Origin: Mycolicibacillus koreensis | GTDB lineage: Bacteria > Actinomycetota > Actinomycetes > Mycobacteriales > Mycobacteriaceae | DNA: 64,000 nucleotides | Direction of reading: 5' to 3' | Assembly (NCBI RefSeq): GCF_002104795.1 | Contig: NZ_NCXO01000006.1 | Location: forward strand, 62,001-126,000 | Shown here: positions 8,928 through 18,207 of the stretch, piece by piece | Position numbering within the stretch: the first letter of the stretch is position 1 | Layout of the letters: each line of letters starts with the position of its first letter | Translations under genes and position numbers: made by a program | The notes under the pieces: generated by a model | What the model saw: the letters and a program-made list of their open reading frames with translations, nothing else | What the model was told of the DNA's origin: nothing | Databases searched by the model: none

Positions 8928-9143
8928 TCAGACGACCTGGAGCAGACGCGCATCGGGCGGGCAGATGACCTCGCCGAACGCATCGGAAGCCGAGGCGATA
9001 ATGGAGCGCACCGTGCACCGGCACCGTCCACAGTCGGAGCCGGCTCCGCACATCGCCGCGACCTCCTTGGAGTTCGACGCCCCGGCGGCGACAGCATCGG
9101 TCACGGTCTGGGCGGTAGCCCCGACGCACAGACACACATACAT
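8928..9143 (-). CDS. bfd: Bacterioferritin-associated [2Fe-2S] ferredoxin
   Basis: A 71-residue Bfd-type ferredoxin. In studied bacteria Bfd docks on bacterioferritin and passes electrons to reduce and release stored iron. The BFD-like fold is marked by an N-terminal CLC motif (MYVCLCVGATAQTV) and by cysteines in MCGAGSDCGRCRC. The ATG at 9143 was chosen because the family begins directly with this M-Y-V-C-L-C stretch. It is divergent from bfrA, and the tandem IdeR boxes lie 67-109 bases upstream of this start, which is close enough for repression in iron-replete cells. Confidence 0.92.
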   Translation of the reverse strand: MYVCLCVGATAQTVTDAVAAGASNSKEVAAMCGAGSDCGRCRCTVRSIIASASDAFGEVICPPDARLLQVV

Positions 9144-9209
9144 CAACGCATCTCCACTGCTGGTCACCTGAGCACATCGACGGCGCCGACGAACCCGGAA
9201 AAGTTCTTG

Positions 9210-9228
9210 TTAGTGCAGTCTAACCTAA
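9210..9228. promoter_or_regulatory. IdeR box 1 (bfd side)
   Basis: TTAGTGCAGTCTAACCTAA matches the 19-bp mycobacterial IdeR/DtxR consensus, with its right half (CTAACCTAA) perfect. It is the bfd-proximal box of a tandem pair. Confidence 0.85.
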
Positions 9229-9233
9229 CTCGA

Positions 9234-9252
9234 TTAGCGCAGTCTAACCTAA
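9234..9252. promoter_or_regulatory. IdeR box 2 (bfrA side)
   Basis: TTAGCGCAGTCTAACCTAA is a near copy of box 1, separated from it by 5 bases. Tandem IdeR boxes upstream of bfrA are known in M. tuberculosis, where iron-loaded IdeR activates bfrA. Here the bfrA ATG is 177 bases away, and the interval 9253-9428 holds no gene. Confidence 0.85.
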
Positions 9253-9428
9253 CGTTCAACACGTCTGTGACCAGGGATTTTTCGGCGTTTCACCGCGACG
9301 CGCGCACCACGGTCAAACCCCGCGCGGTGGCGCCCGGACTGCACTAAATTTAAGGATGGCAGCCCCACGATGACGCACAGCCCGCGCCATCGATGCCATC
9401 TGACACCTGCTGACGAGGAGTGAGCACC

Positions 9429-9908
9429 ATGCAAGGCGATCCGGACGTTTTACGTCTGCTCAACGAACAACTGACCAGCGAACTGACCGCCATCAACCAG
9501 TATTTTCTGCATTCGAAGATGCAGGAGAGCTGGGGTTTCACCGAGGTGGCCAGCCACACCCGCGCCGAATCCTTCGAGGAGATGCGACACGCGGAGTCCA
9601 TCACCGACCGGATTCTGTTGCTCGACGGTCTGCCGAACTACCAGCGGATCGGCTCGCTGCGGATCGGCCAGACCCTGCGTGAACAGTTCGAGAGCGACCT
9701 GGCGATCGAGCTCGACGTCGTCGACCGACTCAAGCCCGGCATCGTGATGTGCCGGGAGAAACAAGACAGCACCAGCGCCACGCTGCTGGAGCACATCATG
9801 GCCGAGGAGGAAGACCACATCGACTATCTACAGACCCAGCTGGAGCTGATGGACAAACTCGGCGAAGAGCTCTATCTGGCGCAGTGCGTCTCCCGGCCGC
9901 CCTCCTGA
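9429..9908 (+). CDS. bfrA: Bacterioferritin BfrA
   Basis: A 159-residue haem-containing ferritin, the exact length of M. tuberculosis BfrA. It stores iron as a 24-mer in the cytosol. Visible ligands are Glu18 (LTSELTAINQYF), Glu51 and His54 with haem-ligand Met52 (ESFEEMRHAESI), and the second ferroxidase helix in HIMAEEEDHIDYLQ. The ATG at 9429 follows a GAGGAG ribosome site; the in-frame GTG at 9420 is too close to it. Expression is expected to rise in iron-replete cells through the tandem IdeR boxes. Confidence 0.98.
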   Translation: MQGDPDVLRLLNEQLTSELTAINQYFLHSKMQESWGFTEVASHTRAESFEEMRHAESITDRILLLDGLPNYQRIGSLRIGQTLREQFESDLAIELDVVDRLKPGIVMCREKQDSTSATLLEHIMAEEEDHIDYLQTQLELMDKLGEELYLAQCVSRPPS

Positions 9909-11824
9909 GCGTGGGCGCCGCCGCGGTCGCCGCGGCGGCGCTGGTCCGAGGCGCCCGCACCCGGCCGAGCCGTCGGCGGGTGGCCCCGCCGTTCACCCCG
10001 GAGTGGACCCCGGGGCCGCCGCGCTTCGGCGTGGGGGTGCGCCACAACGTCGCCGTGCCGATGAGCGACGGCGTGATCCTGCGCGCCGAGGTGCACTATC
10101 CCACCGATCCGGCGACCGGCGCACCGGCGCCGGGCCCATTCCCGGTGCTGGTGTGTGTCACGCCCTACGGCAAGAAGGCGCCCCCGCCGGCAGCGCAGCT
10201 CGGCGGGGGCGCCAGCCCGTACCTGATCACCCGCGGCTACATCGAGGTGCTCGTCGACGTGCGTGGCACCGGAACCTCCGACGGGGATTTCGAGATGTTC
10301 GGGGATCGCCAGACCCGCGACGGGGTGGAGTTGGTCGACTGGGCGGCCGCGCTGCCCAACGCCAACGGCCGGGTCGGGCTGTTCGGGTTGTCGTATCTGG
10401 GCATCAATCAGCTGTTCACCGCCGCAGCCGTCGGCCCGCAGTCGCCGCTGCGGGCGATATTTCCGGTGATGGCGGCGACCGACTTCTACCGCGACGCGGC
10501 CACCATGGGCGGGGTGCCCCACCTGTGGGCGATCCGGGGCTATGCCGCGGCCTACCGCCTGCTCAACGTCATCAACCCTGTTTTGGAGGCCCTCACCACC
10601 GGCGATCACCCCCGCCCCCGCTCGGGAGGGCGGGCAGCGGTACGCCGGCGCGGGCTCACCCAGCGCGGCTATTTCGGACCGTTGACCGCCGACGTCCGCA
10701 ACGGGGGAGAGACCGCCTTCGACGGCCCGTTCTGGGACACCATGCGCCCGTCGGAGGTGCTCGCCGACATCGCCGCCAACAAGGTGGCCGTCCTGCTCAC
10801 CGGCGGGTGGCACGACGCCTTCCAGCGGGCGGCACCGCTGAACTACGCGGGCCTGCAGAACGCCGCGGCCGGCCGTGACGTGCATGCGCCGATGCGGCCC
10901 GGCCAGCCGATCTCCGATCGGATCAAGCTGATCATGGGCCCCTGGTACCACGTCTCCGACTACGGCGGGATGCATCTGGATGCCCTGCAACTGCGCTGGT
11001 TCGACCACTGGCTCAAAGACGACGCCGACGCGGCGCTGCCCGACGCGCCGTTGACGTTCCAGCCGATCGGCAGTGCGCAGTGGCTGCGGGCCCGCGAATA
11101 CCCGCTGCCGGAGGCCGAACCGACCCGGTTGTACCTCTCCGGCGGCGGCCGGCTGACCGAGACCGCGGCGACCGAGTCGTCGTCGGCCACCCTGCTCTAC
11201 CGGTCCCGCGGACCGGTGTCGGGACGCAGCTTGGAGCAGTGGAGCCTCGGCCTCGGCGGGTTCGCGGTGGGCCAGAGCGGCATGCGGATTCGCTACGACC
11301 GCGACAACCGGCGGTTGCAGCGCGAGGCGCTGACCTACACCACCGCGGCGATGACCGCACCGGTGCTGGTGGCCGGGCCGGTCACGGTGACGCTGTATGC
11401 GCGGGCCACCACCACCGAGACGCTGTGGGTGGCCCATCTCGACGCCGTGGCCCCCGACGGGGCGAGCCGCCCGCTGACCCAGGGCGCGCTGCTGGGGTCC
11501 CACCGTGCCCTGGACCGGCAGCGGTCGTGGTATCTGCCCGACGGTACGGTGCTGCGACCGCAGCACCTGTGCACCCGGGCGGCCTGCACACCGGTGGTGC
11601 CCGGCGAGCTGACCCGCTACGACGTGGAGGTCTTCCCGACGGCGGCGTGGCTCGACGCCGGGCATCGGCTGCGCCTGACGGTGACCACGTTCGATTTTCC
11701 GCAGCTGGTGCCCACCCGGCCCGCCCAGCAGGCCCTCGCCGGTGGGCGCTACGAGGTGCAGCAGGGCGGTGTCGACGCCTCATATCTCCTGGTGTCGCTC
11801 GTCGACCCCGACACTCTGCGCTGA
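9884..11824 (+). CDS. CocE/NonD family hydrolase (X-Pro dipeptidyl-peptidase-like)
   Basis: About 646 residues with an alpha/beta hydrolase domain, an inserted cap and a C-terminal jelly-roll domain typical of CocE/NonD esterases and X-Pro peptidases. The nucleophile lies in VGLFGLSYLGINQ, the acid in LLTGGWHDAF and the His in MGPWYHVSDYGG. The natural substrate is unknown. The GTG at 9884 is a tentative start: it gives an N-terminal hydrophobic helix followed by Arg-rich sequence (a membrane anchor or signal) but overlaps bfrA by 25 bases. A GTG at 9911 would avoid the overlap and shorten the helix. Confidence 0.85.
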   Translation: MRLPAALLSVGAAAVAAAALVRGARTRPSRRRVAPPFTPEWTPGPPRFGVGVRHNVAVPMSDGVILRAEVHYPTDPATGAPAPGPFPVLVCVTPYGKKAPPPAAQLGGGASPYLITRGYIEVLVDVRGTGTSDGDFEMFGDRQTRDGVELVDWAAALPNANGRVGLFGLSYLGINQLFTAAAVGPQSPLRAIFPVMAATDFYRDAATMGGVPHLWAIRGYAAAYRLLNVINPVLEALTTGDHPRPRSGGRAAVRRRGLTQRGYFGPLTADVRNGGETAFDGPFWDTMRPSEVLADIAANKVAVLLTGGWHDAFQRAAPLNYAGLQNAAAGRDVHAPMRPGQPISDRIKLIMGPWYHVSDYGGMHLDALQLRWFDHWLKDDADAALPDAPLTFQPIGSAQWLRAREYPLPEAEPTRLYLSGGGRLTETAATESSSATLLYRSRGPVSGRSLEQWSLGLGGFAVGQSGMRIRYDRDNRRLQREALTYTTAAMTAPVLVAGPVTVTLYARATTTETLWVAHLDAVAPDGASRPLTQGALLGSHRALDRQRSWYLPDGTVLRPQHLCTRAACTPVVPGELTRYDVEVFPTAAWLDAGHRLRLTVTTFDFPQLVPTRPAQQALAGGRYEVQQGGVDASYLLVSLVDPDTLR

Positions 11825-11854
11825 GCTACGGGCGACCGGGTTGGCGCGTCCGGC

Positions 11855-12322
11855 TCAGCCGGCCTCGGCGACGGCCTTGATCCGCTCGAGGGTGCGGGTC
11901 ATGTCGCGGATGTTGCGGCGTCGGCGCAGCCAACCGCCGAACACCCAGTAGTAGACGGCGGTGAGCGGGGAGTCGGCCAGCCGGAACGACTCGGTGACCT
12001 CCACGCCGCCGTCGGCCGGGCGCAGCCGGTACAGCCAGGTGTTGATCGGCCGGTCCCCGGCGAGGACGGCGAACCCGAATTCGCGGCCCGGGTCGCAGGC
12101 GGTGACCCGGCAGGTCGTCCAGTAGACCGGCCCGATGCCGTTGCGTTTGACGTGGCCGCGGAACCGGGCACCCGGCGCCGGGCCGGCGGCCCCGTCGAGC
12201 CATTCGGCCTCGAAGGTCTCCGGGGAGTAGCGCCCGATGTTGCCGATGTCGGCGATGAGTTCCCACACCGCATCCGGGCTGGCGTTCATGTGGACCGTGG
12301 CCGAGCCGTGCATTCCTGCCAT
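11855..12322 (-). CDS. SRPBCC family protein (Rv1883c-like)
   Basis: A 155-residue START/polyketide-cyclase-like protein with a hydrophobic ligand cavity. The fold is recognisable from ATVHMNASPDAVWELIADI, then the GARFRGHVKRNG and CRVTACDPGREFGF strands, and a long C-terminal helix ending in TRTLERIKAVAEAG. It sits just downstream of the RpfC gene, as Rv1883c does beside rpfC in M. tuberculosis (from memory). The start is uncertain: ATGs at 12334, 12322 and 12313 are all in frame. The ligand is unknown. Confidence 0.8.
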   Translation of the reverse strand: MAGMHGSATVHMNASPDAVWELIADIGNIGRYSPETFEAEWLDGAAGPAPGARFRGHVKRNGIGPVYWTTCRVTACDPGREFGFAVLAGDRPINTWLYRLRPADGGVEVTESFRLADSPLTAVYYWVFGGWLRRRRNIRDMTRTLERIKAVAEAG

Positions 12323-12349
12323 GTCCCGATCCAACCACGCCGGCGTCGG

Positions 12350-12793
12350 TCAGTAACCGGGAGTGAACAACCCGATGATCTCGGTGACGCTGTTGACCAG
12401 GTAGGACCCCGGTGTGCGGGCCGGCGCAGACCAGCGCGGGGCAGGCCCGCCCTGGCGGTTGGAGCAGGTGGGCCAGGCTTTGGGGCCCTGGTTGGCCAGG
12501 ATCCGGTCGGCGACCCGGATCTGCTGTTCACGGCTGGCGGTGGCCGGCGATCCGGTGCCGCCGTGCGCCGCCCAGGTGGCCTGGCTGATCTGCAGCCCGC
12601 CGTAGAAACCGTTGCCGGTGTTGGCCGACCAGTTCCCGCCGGACTCGCACTGCGCGACGGCATCCCAGTTGACCGCGCCGCCGGTGTCGGCGGCCGCGGT
12701 CCCGGCGGATGTCCCGGCGGATAGCGCGAAGCCCGCGGCCGCCAGGGCGCCGACGACGGCGGTGCGGGCGAGGAGGTTGCGCACACGGTTCAT
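12350..12793 (-). CDS. rpfC: Resuscitation-promoting factor, RpfC type
   Basis: A 147-residue secreted muralytic enzyme. A signal peptide covers about residues 1-36 (Arg near the start, then a hydrophobic core ending ...TAAADTG). The Rpf transglycosylase domain follows: VNWDAVAQCESGGNW carries the catalytic Glu, then GFYGGLQISQATWAAHGG, and a C-terminal Cys in AWPTCSNRQ makes the usual disulfide. The tail resembling LVNSVTEIIG is like RpfC rather than RpfE or RpfB. It would cleave peptidoglycan to help dormant cells regrow. Its SRPBCC neighbour supports the RpfC call. Confidence 0.9.
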   Translation of the reverse strand: MNRVRNLLARTAVVGALAAAGFALSAGTSAGTAAADTGGAVNWDAVAQCESGGNWSANTGNGFYGGLQISQATWAAHGGTGSPATASREQQIRVADRILANQGPKAWPTCSNRQGGPAPRWSAPARTPGSYLVNSVTEIIGLFTPGY

Positions 12794-12867
12794 ACCCGGT
12801 GTGTCGCAACTTGTGTGCGAAGCGTTACCGGCGCGTTATTGACTGGCGTTGGTGACTGTGGGGCGGG

Positions 12868-13284
12868 TCAGTCGTCTTCGAGCGTGTCGTGACGCACCAC
12901 CCGGACGCGGCCGCGCCCCAGACAGGCCGCGTAGCCGTGGTATTTGCAGTACAGCTCCCACGACGCCCCGGGGCCGGGGGAGACCTCGATGCGGTGGCCG
13001 CTGGCGAACTCGATGCGCAGTGCACCGTCGTCGTCGAAGCCGAAGCCGGTGCACACGGTTCCGGCGAAGTCGAACAGCGGGCGGTGGGCGGCGCTGGCCG
13101 CCCGCGGGTCGATGGTGACGACCTCGGCGGGCTGGTGGCGCGTCGGGGGCAGGCCCAGCCGGATCGGCACCGAGATGACCAGTTCGTTGTAGCCGTCCAG
13201 GCTCAACACCAGCCCGTCCCGAAACGAGATCCGATCGACCGCGCATCCCTCGATCCACGGTCCGAGCGCCGTCCGGTCGGACAT
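12868..13284 (-). CDS. DUF6188-like hypothetical protein
   Basis: A 138-residue soluble protein with no signal peptide. It resembles a small actinobacterial family of unknown function (DUF6188 from memory). Visible features are an initial strand pattern (WIEGCAVDRISFRDGLVLSLDG), a mid-section TIDPRAASAAHRPLFDF, and a final GHRIEVSPGPGASWELY where the family has a conserved PDP-x-YEAW-like stretch. It lies between the fbpB terminator and rpfC, leftward. No catalytic residue can be assigned. Confidence 0.7.
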   Translation of the reverse strand: MSDRTALGPWIEGCAVDRISFRDGLVLSLDGYNELVISVPIRLGLPPTRHQPAEVVTIDPRAASAAHRPLFDFAGTVCTGFGFDDDGALRIEFASGHRIEVSPGPGASWELYCKYHGYAACLGRGRVRVVRHDTLEDD

Positions 13285-13335
13285 ACCCCCATTTTGCCGG
13301 GTTCTGCCCGCCAGGCAAGGGGGAGCAGCGACGAG

Positions 13336-13366
13336 AAAACCCCGGCCGGATCCCGGCCGGGGTTTT
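13336..13366 (-). terminator. Intrinsic terminator of fbpB
   Basis: A perfect 14-bp stem (AAAACCCCGGCCGG with its complement) and a 3-nt loop lie 20 bases beyond the fbpB stop. On the minus strand the stem ends in TTTT followed by CTCG, so the U-tract is short. It separates fbpB from the DUF6188-like gene. Confidence 0.85.
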
Positions 13367-13385
13367 CCCGTTGCGTGGTGTGCGC

Positions 13386-14679
<1,294 letters not shown>

Positions 14680-15528
14680 TTGGATACGGTACTGGGGCTG
14701 TCGCTGACGCCGGAGACTGCGGAGGTCGTCGCTGTCGACGGTCGCGATGCGGGCGGCGGCGTGGTGTACCGCACAGTTGTCGACACGCCCGCTGTCGGCG
14801 GCGCGGCCGCTGTCGAGGTCGCCGGGCAGATCGTGGAGATCGTTCTGCACGCCCAGGCCGAGGCCGTCGAAAGCGGCCGGGCGGTCCACGCGCTCGGGGT
14901 GACCTGGACCGACGACGCCACCACCACCGCCGCGCTGGTGGTGGAGAAGCTCTCCGGTGCGGGAATGTCCAACGTGGTTGCCGTCCGCTTCGCCCAGGCC
15001 ACCGAGGCCGTGCCGGATCAACCGGGCCAACACGCCGTCGGCGCGGCCCGGGAGGCCACCCGCAACACCGCGTTTCCCCACGTCGGCGTCGTGGAGACCG
15101 TGCCGCGGCCGTCCGCTGCGGCACGTCCGACACCGCAATCGCTGCAGTACGCCGGGGCCGCCGCGATGCTGGTCGTCGGGGCGCTGACCTTCGTGGTGTC
15201 GCTGTCGCTGGCGGTCAGCCTGCAAAACACCCCAGAGCGGGAGGTCGGGCCGATCGAACGGGTCGCCACCACCACCGAACCCACCGTGGAGCGCCCCGCC
15301 GCCCCGCGTCCGGAGCCCACGGTTGCGCCGGTGGATGTGCACGAACCCGAACCGGCCGAGCAGCAGGACCCCGCAGCGGCACCCGAGGACGCGCCTGCCC
15401 CCGAGGAGGCCCCGGAAGTCGCCGAGGAGGCCCCGGAGGTCGCCGAGCCTGTCGACCCCGCCGAGGGCCCGCAGGCCCCTGAGCAGCCCGAGGCCGCGGC
15501 CGACGAGCCCGACGAGCCGGCCGAATAG
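14680..15528 (+). CDS. DUF7159-type mycobacterial membrane-anchored protein
   Basis: About 282 residues. The TTG at 14680 was chosen because this mycobacterial family typically begins MDTVLGLSxTP and here TTG precedes exactly DTVLGLSLTPETAEVV, with GAGGTG 8 bases upstream; a GTG at 14620 would add 20 unrelated residues. The N-terminal 170 residues look like an actin/ASKHA-like domain of unknown function. A single TM helix (about AAMLVVGALTFVVSLSLAVS) and an Ala/Pro/Glu-rich tail of about 100 residues follow. The tail contains a duplicated EEAPEVAE. No function is known. Confidence 0.75.
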   Translation: MDTVLGLSLTPETAEVVAVDGRDAGGGVVYRTVVDTPAVGGAAAVEVAGQIVEIVLHAQAEAVESGRAVHALGVTWTDDATTTAALVVEKLSGAGMSNVVAVRFAQATEAVPDQPGQHAVGAAREATRNTAFPHVGVVETVPRPSAAARPTPQSLQYAGAAAMLVVGALTFVVSLSLAVSLQNTPEREVGPIERVATTTEPTVERPAAPRPEPTVAPVDVHEPEPAEQQDPAAAPEDAPAPEEAPEVAEEAPEVAEPVDPAEGPQAPEQPEAAADEPDEPAE

Positions 15529-15568
15529 GCGTCCCCACAGCCGGGTGTCGCTCCGCCCCTAGCCGCGG

Positions 15569-16138
15569 CTAGCCGGGCCGGCGCTCGGAGTCGTCTTTGA
15601 ATCGGGTGACGGCGACCGAAACGGTCACGGTGTCAACGACTTTCAGCAGGCCGAGCAGAAGATCCGGTGGGCTGATCCCGAACTCGGTCTGGCGGATCGG
15701 CGTGCGCAACGTCACCGCCCAGAAGTCGCCGAGGTCCCCGAAGGCCACGTCGATCGGCCGCGGGCGCGAGCGCCCACCCACGGTCAACGTGCCGTGCAGC
15801 CGGTAGCCGTCGTCGCGTGCGGTGATCCGGTCGGCGGTGTAGGCGATCTCGGGGAATTCGGTCGCACGCAGCGCGGCGAGCGCGCGGGACCGCACCAGCG
15901 TCTTCTCCGGTCCGATCATCGGCGCCAGTCCGCCTTCACCGTGCCGCACCTGCAGCGAGTCCACCGCAACCCGCACGTCGATCGCGGCGGGTTCATCGCC
16001 GCGCCAGTGCAGGGTTGCCTCCCAGTCGGGCATCGCGAGGGTGAGCCGGTGGCCGAGCCATGCGGCGGGGCCGCTCACCTCGGTGTGGACGAGCACCTCG
16101 CCGTCGGTCCCGTCGAAGGTCCACACCGGGTCAATCAT
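15569..16138 (-). CDS. YceI-like domain protein
   Basis: A 189-residue protein with the YceI lipocalin-like pattern: a WTF start, AIDVRVAVDSLQVRHGEGG, then SRALAALRATEFPEIAYTADRI and RLHGTLTVGGRSRPRPIDV. YceI proteins bind polyisoprenoid-type lipids. No signal peptide is visible, so this copy is probably cytosolic. Its ATG lies 7 bases after the TetR stop at 16146, so the two form an operon and the regulator likely controls it. A 14-bp palindrome (CTAGCCGCGGCTAG, 15559-15572) overlaps its stop and may help end transcription. Confidence 0.8.
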   Translation of the reverse strand: MIDPVWTFDGTDGEVLVHTEVSGPAAWLGHRLTLAMPDWEATLHWRGDEPAAIDVRVAVDSLQVRHGEGGLAPMIGPEKTLVRSRALAALRATEFPEIAYTADRITARDDGYRLHGTLTVGGRSRPRPIDVAFGDLGDFWAVTLRTPIRQTEFGISPPDLLLGLLKVVDTVTVSVAVTRFKDDSERRPG

Positions 16139-16145
16139 CGGGCAA

Positions 16146-16718
16146 TTATCGCAGCAGCAACCGTGCTGATTTCTCCATTTGGTCGGCGATCTGCTGGTAG
16201 GAGCCGTATCCCATGCCTGCGCGCAGCAACGCACCGGCGTACAGCAACTCCAACGAGGCCACCCGGTCGACCTCGGCGTCGGCGCCGAGCGCGGTGGCCA
16301 ACCGGTCGCGGATCTCGGTGCCGATCCGCAGCCGCAGGTGTTCGACGTCGGGGTCCTTGCCCAGCAGCGCGCTGGTGACCGCCGCGGCGAGTTCGGGGTC
16401 GTCGGCGAGCAGCAACGCGACATGGCGCAGCACCGCGATCACCCGCTCGATCGGTTCGGGGGAGTCGCAGGGCGGCACCGGTGCGCCCGCCAGCCGGCGC
16501 CAGAACACCTCGGCCACGAGGTGCTCCTTGGACGAGAAATAGGTGTACGCGGTCGCCGAGCCCACGCCCGCCTGCGCGGCGACCATCCGGATCGTCAGGC
16601 CCGCGAAGCCCTCCCGGCCGAGCACCTCGAGGGCGGCCTGGCCGAGCCGTTCCACGGTCTCGGCCTGTTTGGCGGAGAGTCGACGGCGGGTGGACTCCCG
16701 CGCAACCGGACTGGACAT
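16146..16718 (-). CDS. TetR family transcriptional regulator
   Basis: A 190-residue repressor. The N-terminal helix-turn-helix spans about residues 23-67 (ALEVLGREGFAGLTIRMVAA, then AGVGSATAYTYFSSKEHLV). The C-terminal half is a helical ligand domain without recognisable ligand motifs. It precedes the YceI-like gene, which begins 7 bases later. A palindromic promoter lies 8-17 bases upstream of its ATG, consistent with autoregulation and a leaderless transcript. Confidence 0.9.
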   Translation of the reverse strand: MSSPVARESTRRRLSAKQAETVERLGQAALEVLGREGFAGLTIRMVAAQAGVGSATAYTYFSSKEHLVAEVFWRRLAGAPVPPCDSPEPIERVIAVLRHVALLLADDPELAAAVTSALLGKDPDVEHLRLRIGTEIRDRLATALGADAEVDRVASLELLYAGALLRAGMGYGSYQQIADQMEKSARLLLR

Positions 16719-16725
16719 GTGTCCG

Positions 16726-16735
16726 GACTATAGTC
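16726..16735 (-). promoter_or_regulatory. Palindromic -10 region of the TetR/YceI operon
   Basis: GACTATAGTC is a perfect palindrome that contains a -10-like TATAGT on the minus strand, 10-15 bases before the ATG at 16718. That spacing puts transcription start at or next to the start codon. GGAC/GTCC arms (16713-16724) flank the ATG. Confidence 0.5.
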
Positions 16736-16767
16736 TCTGCGGTGCCTGCCACAGCGGGGTGCACGAT

Positions 16768-17445
16768 TTAGCCGACCAGCGCGGTCACCGCGGTGGCGAA
16801 CATGGTCTGTTTGATCGCCCCCAGCGTGCCCTGGTCCTTGCCCGCCAGGGGCCGCACCCGCTCGACGGCGGTGCTGGTGACTGCGCCGTCGGCGGCGGTG
16901 GCGTCGACGATGCCGAACGCCAGCGCCTCCTCGCCGCCGAACCGGTGGCCGGTGGTCATCGCCGCAACGGCCGCCTGCGGCGTCAGCTTGGCTTGGATGA
17001 GGGCGGCCATGCCCGCGCTGAACGGGATGCGGATGTCGACCTCGGGCAGGCAGAAGAAGCCGCGGTCGCCGCGCATCACCCGGAAGTCGTGGGCCAACGC
17101 CAGCATCGCCCCGGCCCCGAACGCGTGACCGACGACGGCGGCCGCGGTCGGTATCGGCAGGGTCAGCATCCGGGCCAGCAAGCGCTGCACCCGCCCGACG
17201 TACCAGGCCGTTCGCTCACCGTGATCCTGCAGCCACGCCAGGTCGAGGCCGTTGGTGTAGAACTTCGTGCCGGCGGTGGTGACCAGCGCGGCCGCTTCGG
17301 CCGCCACGACCTCGTCGAGACGCCCGTCGAGCTCGTCGAGGAAATCGGGGGAGAACCGGTTCTCATCGTCGCCGAGGTGCAGGACCGCCACGGCGCCCTC
17401 TGCGGCATCCTCCACAGCATCCTCATAGTGCAGCGTGATCGTCAT
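16768..17445 (-). CDS. Enoyl-CoA hydratase/isomerase family protein
   Basis: A 225-residue crotonase-fold protein, short for the family. Visible parts: GTKFYTNGLDLAWLQ and VVGHAFGAGAMLALAHDFRV for the CoA-binding and oxyanion sites, then FFCLPEVDI with a Glu in the second catalytic region. The first hydratase Glu position is not obviously filled, as in Delta3-Delta2 enoyl-CoA isomerases, which this resembles. Its ATG overlaps the stop of the upstream TetR gene (ATGA), so it is translationally coupled to and likely controlled by that repressor. Confidence 0.87.
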   Translation of the reverse strand: MTITLHYEDAVEDAAEGAVAVLHLGDDENRFSPDFLDELDGRLDEVVAAEAAALVTTAGTKFYTNGLDLAWLQDHGERTAWYVGRVQRLLARMLTLPIPTAAAVVGHAFGAGAMLALAHDFRVMRGDRGFFCLPEVDIRIPFSAGMAALIQAKLTPQAAVAAMTTGHRFGGEEALAFGIVDATAADGAVTSTAVERVRPLAGKDQGTLGAIKQTMFATAVTALVG

Positions 17446-18065
17446 CGGGGTCCTTTCCTCGGGCGGTCATCGGGACCGACTGTGGCGACCGCCCGCACGG
17501 CGGCCCGCAACTGCCGGCGCGCGGCAGCGTCGCTCAGCCGGCCGCGGGTGAGCAGGATCGCGGTCGGCAGATCGACCACGCAGGTGGTGATGACCGCGAC
17601 GGCGACGCCGTCGCGGCGGTGCCACATCCGTTCGGCCAACTCGACGAGCACCTCGACGAGGCGATCCTGCACGGCGGCGAGTTCGCCGACCAGTGTGGTG
17701 GGCACCCCGGCGGCGATCAGAACGGGCCGCTCCAGGGCCGTCAGCAGCGCGGCGGAGCCCGGATGGCGTTCGGCGAGCACCGCCGGCGCCTCGGCCGCCG
17801 CCACCACGGATTCGACCGGATCGGAGCCGGTGGGCACCGCGGCGATCTGGCTGCGCTGGATGTCGAGGAACCGGTGCGCGGCGCGCAACCAGGCGTGGCC
17901 CAGAACCGCTGCGCGCGATCCGAACCCGTGGTAGATGGCGCCGTTGGAGACGCCGGTTTCCGCGGCGAGCGCCCGGGTGGTCACCGCGGCGACCCCGGAT
18001 CCGGCGGTCAGGTCCTCGACGGCGTCGAGGACCGATTCCAGGTCGTGTCTGCGGGGGCGCGGCAC
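17442..18065 (-). CDS. TetR family repressor of the crotonase operon
   Basis: A 207-residue TetR protein. The DNA-binding helix-turn-helix is visible in TTRALAAETGVSNGAIYHGF, followed by SRAAVLGHAWLRAAHRFLD. The GTG at 18065 was chosen: it gives the short basic N-terminus (PRPRRHDLES) and lies 11 bases from a 22-bp palindrome that would otherwise be inside the coding region. Its stop overlaps the start of the crotonase gene. Autorepression through the palindrome and co-control of the crotonase are inferred. The ligand may be an acyl-CoA, but nothing in the sequence proves it. Confidence 0.9.
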   Translation of the reverse strand: MPRPRRHDLESVLDAVEDLTAGSGVAAVTTRALAAETGVSNGAIYHGFGSRAAVLGHAWLRAAHRFLDIQRSQIAAVPTGSDPVESVVAAAEAPAVLAERHPGSAALLTALERPVLIAAGVPTTLVGELAAVQDRLVEVLVELAERMWHRRDGVAVAVITTCVVDLPTAILLTRGRLSDAAARRQLRAAVRAVATVGPDDRPRKGPR

Positions 18066-18075
18066 CCGACAACCG

Positions 18076-18097
18076 TAACAGAGCAGTTGCTCTGTTA
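18076..18097. promoter_or_regulatory. 22-bp palindromic TetR operator
   Basis: Perfect 10-bp arms, TAACAGAGCA and TGCTCTGTTA, are separated by GT. The palindrome sits immediately upstream of the TetR gene start and is the only such palindrome in the divergent gap before the secreted-protein gene at 18208, so it may control both directions. Confidence 0.85.
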
Positions 18098-18207
18098 TCG
18101 GGTTCGGGGTTCCGGTTGGCCCAATCGGGTCACCGCCGATGGGCGGGCGGTTAGGCTTTGGCGCAGGATGCGCGCACCGCGCGCCCGCCCGAACTCGAAG
18201 GCTGAAC

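Noticed and set aside
16140-16423. Extension of the YceI-like protein upstream to 16423
   Set aside because: The added residues are the TetR gene read in another frame; the ATG at 16138 gives the natural start.
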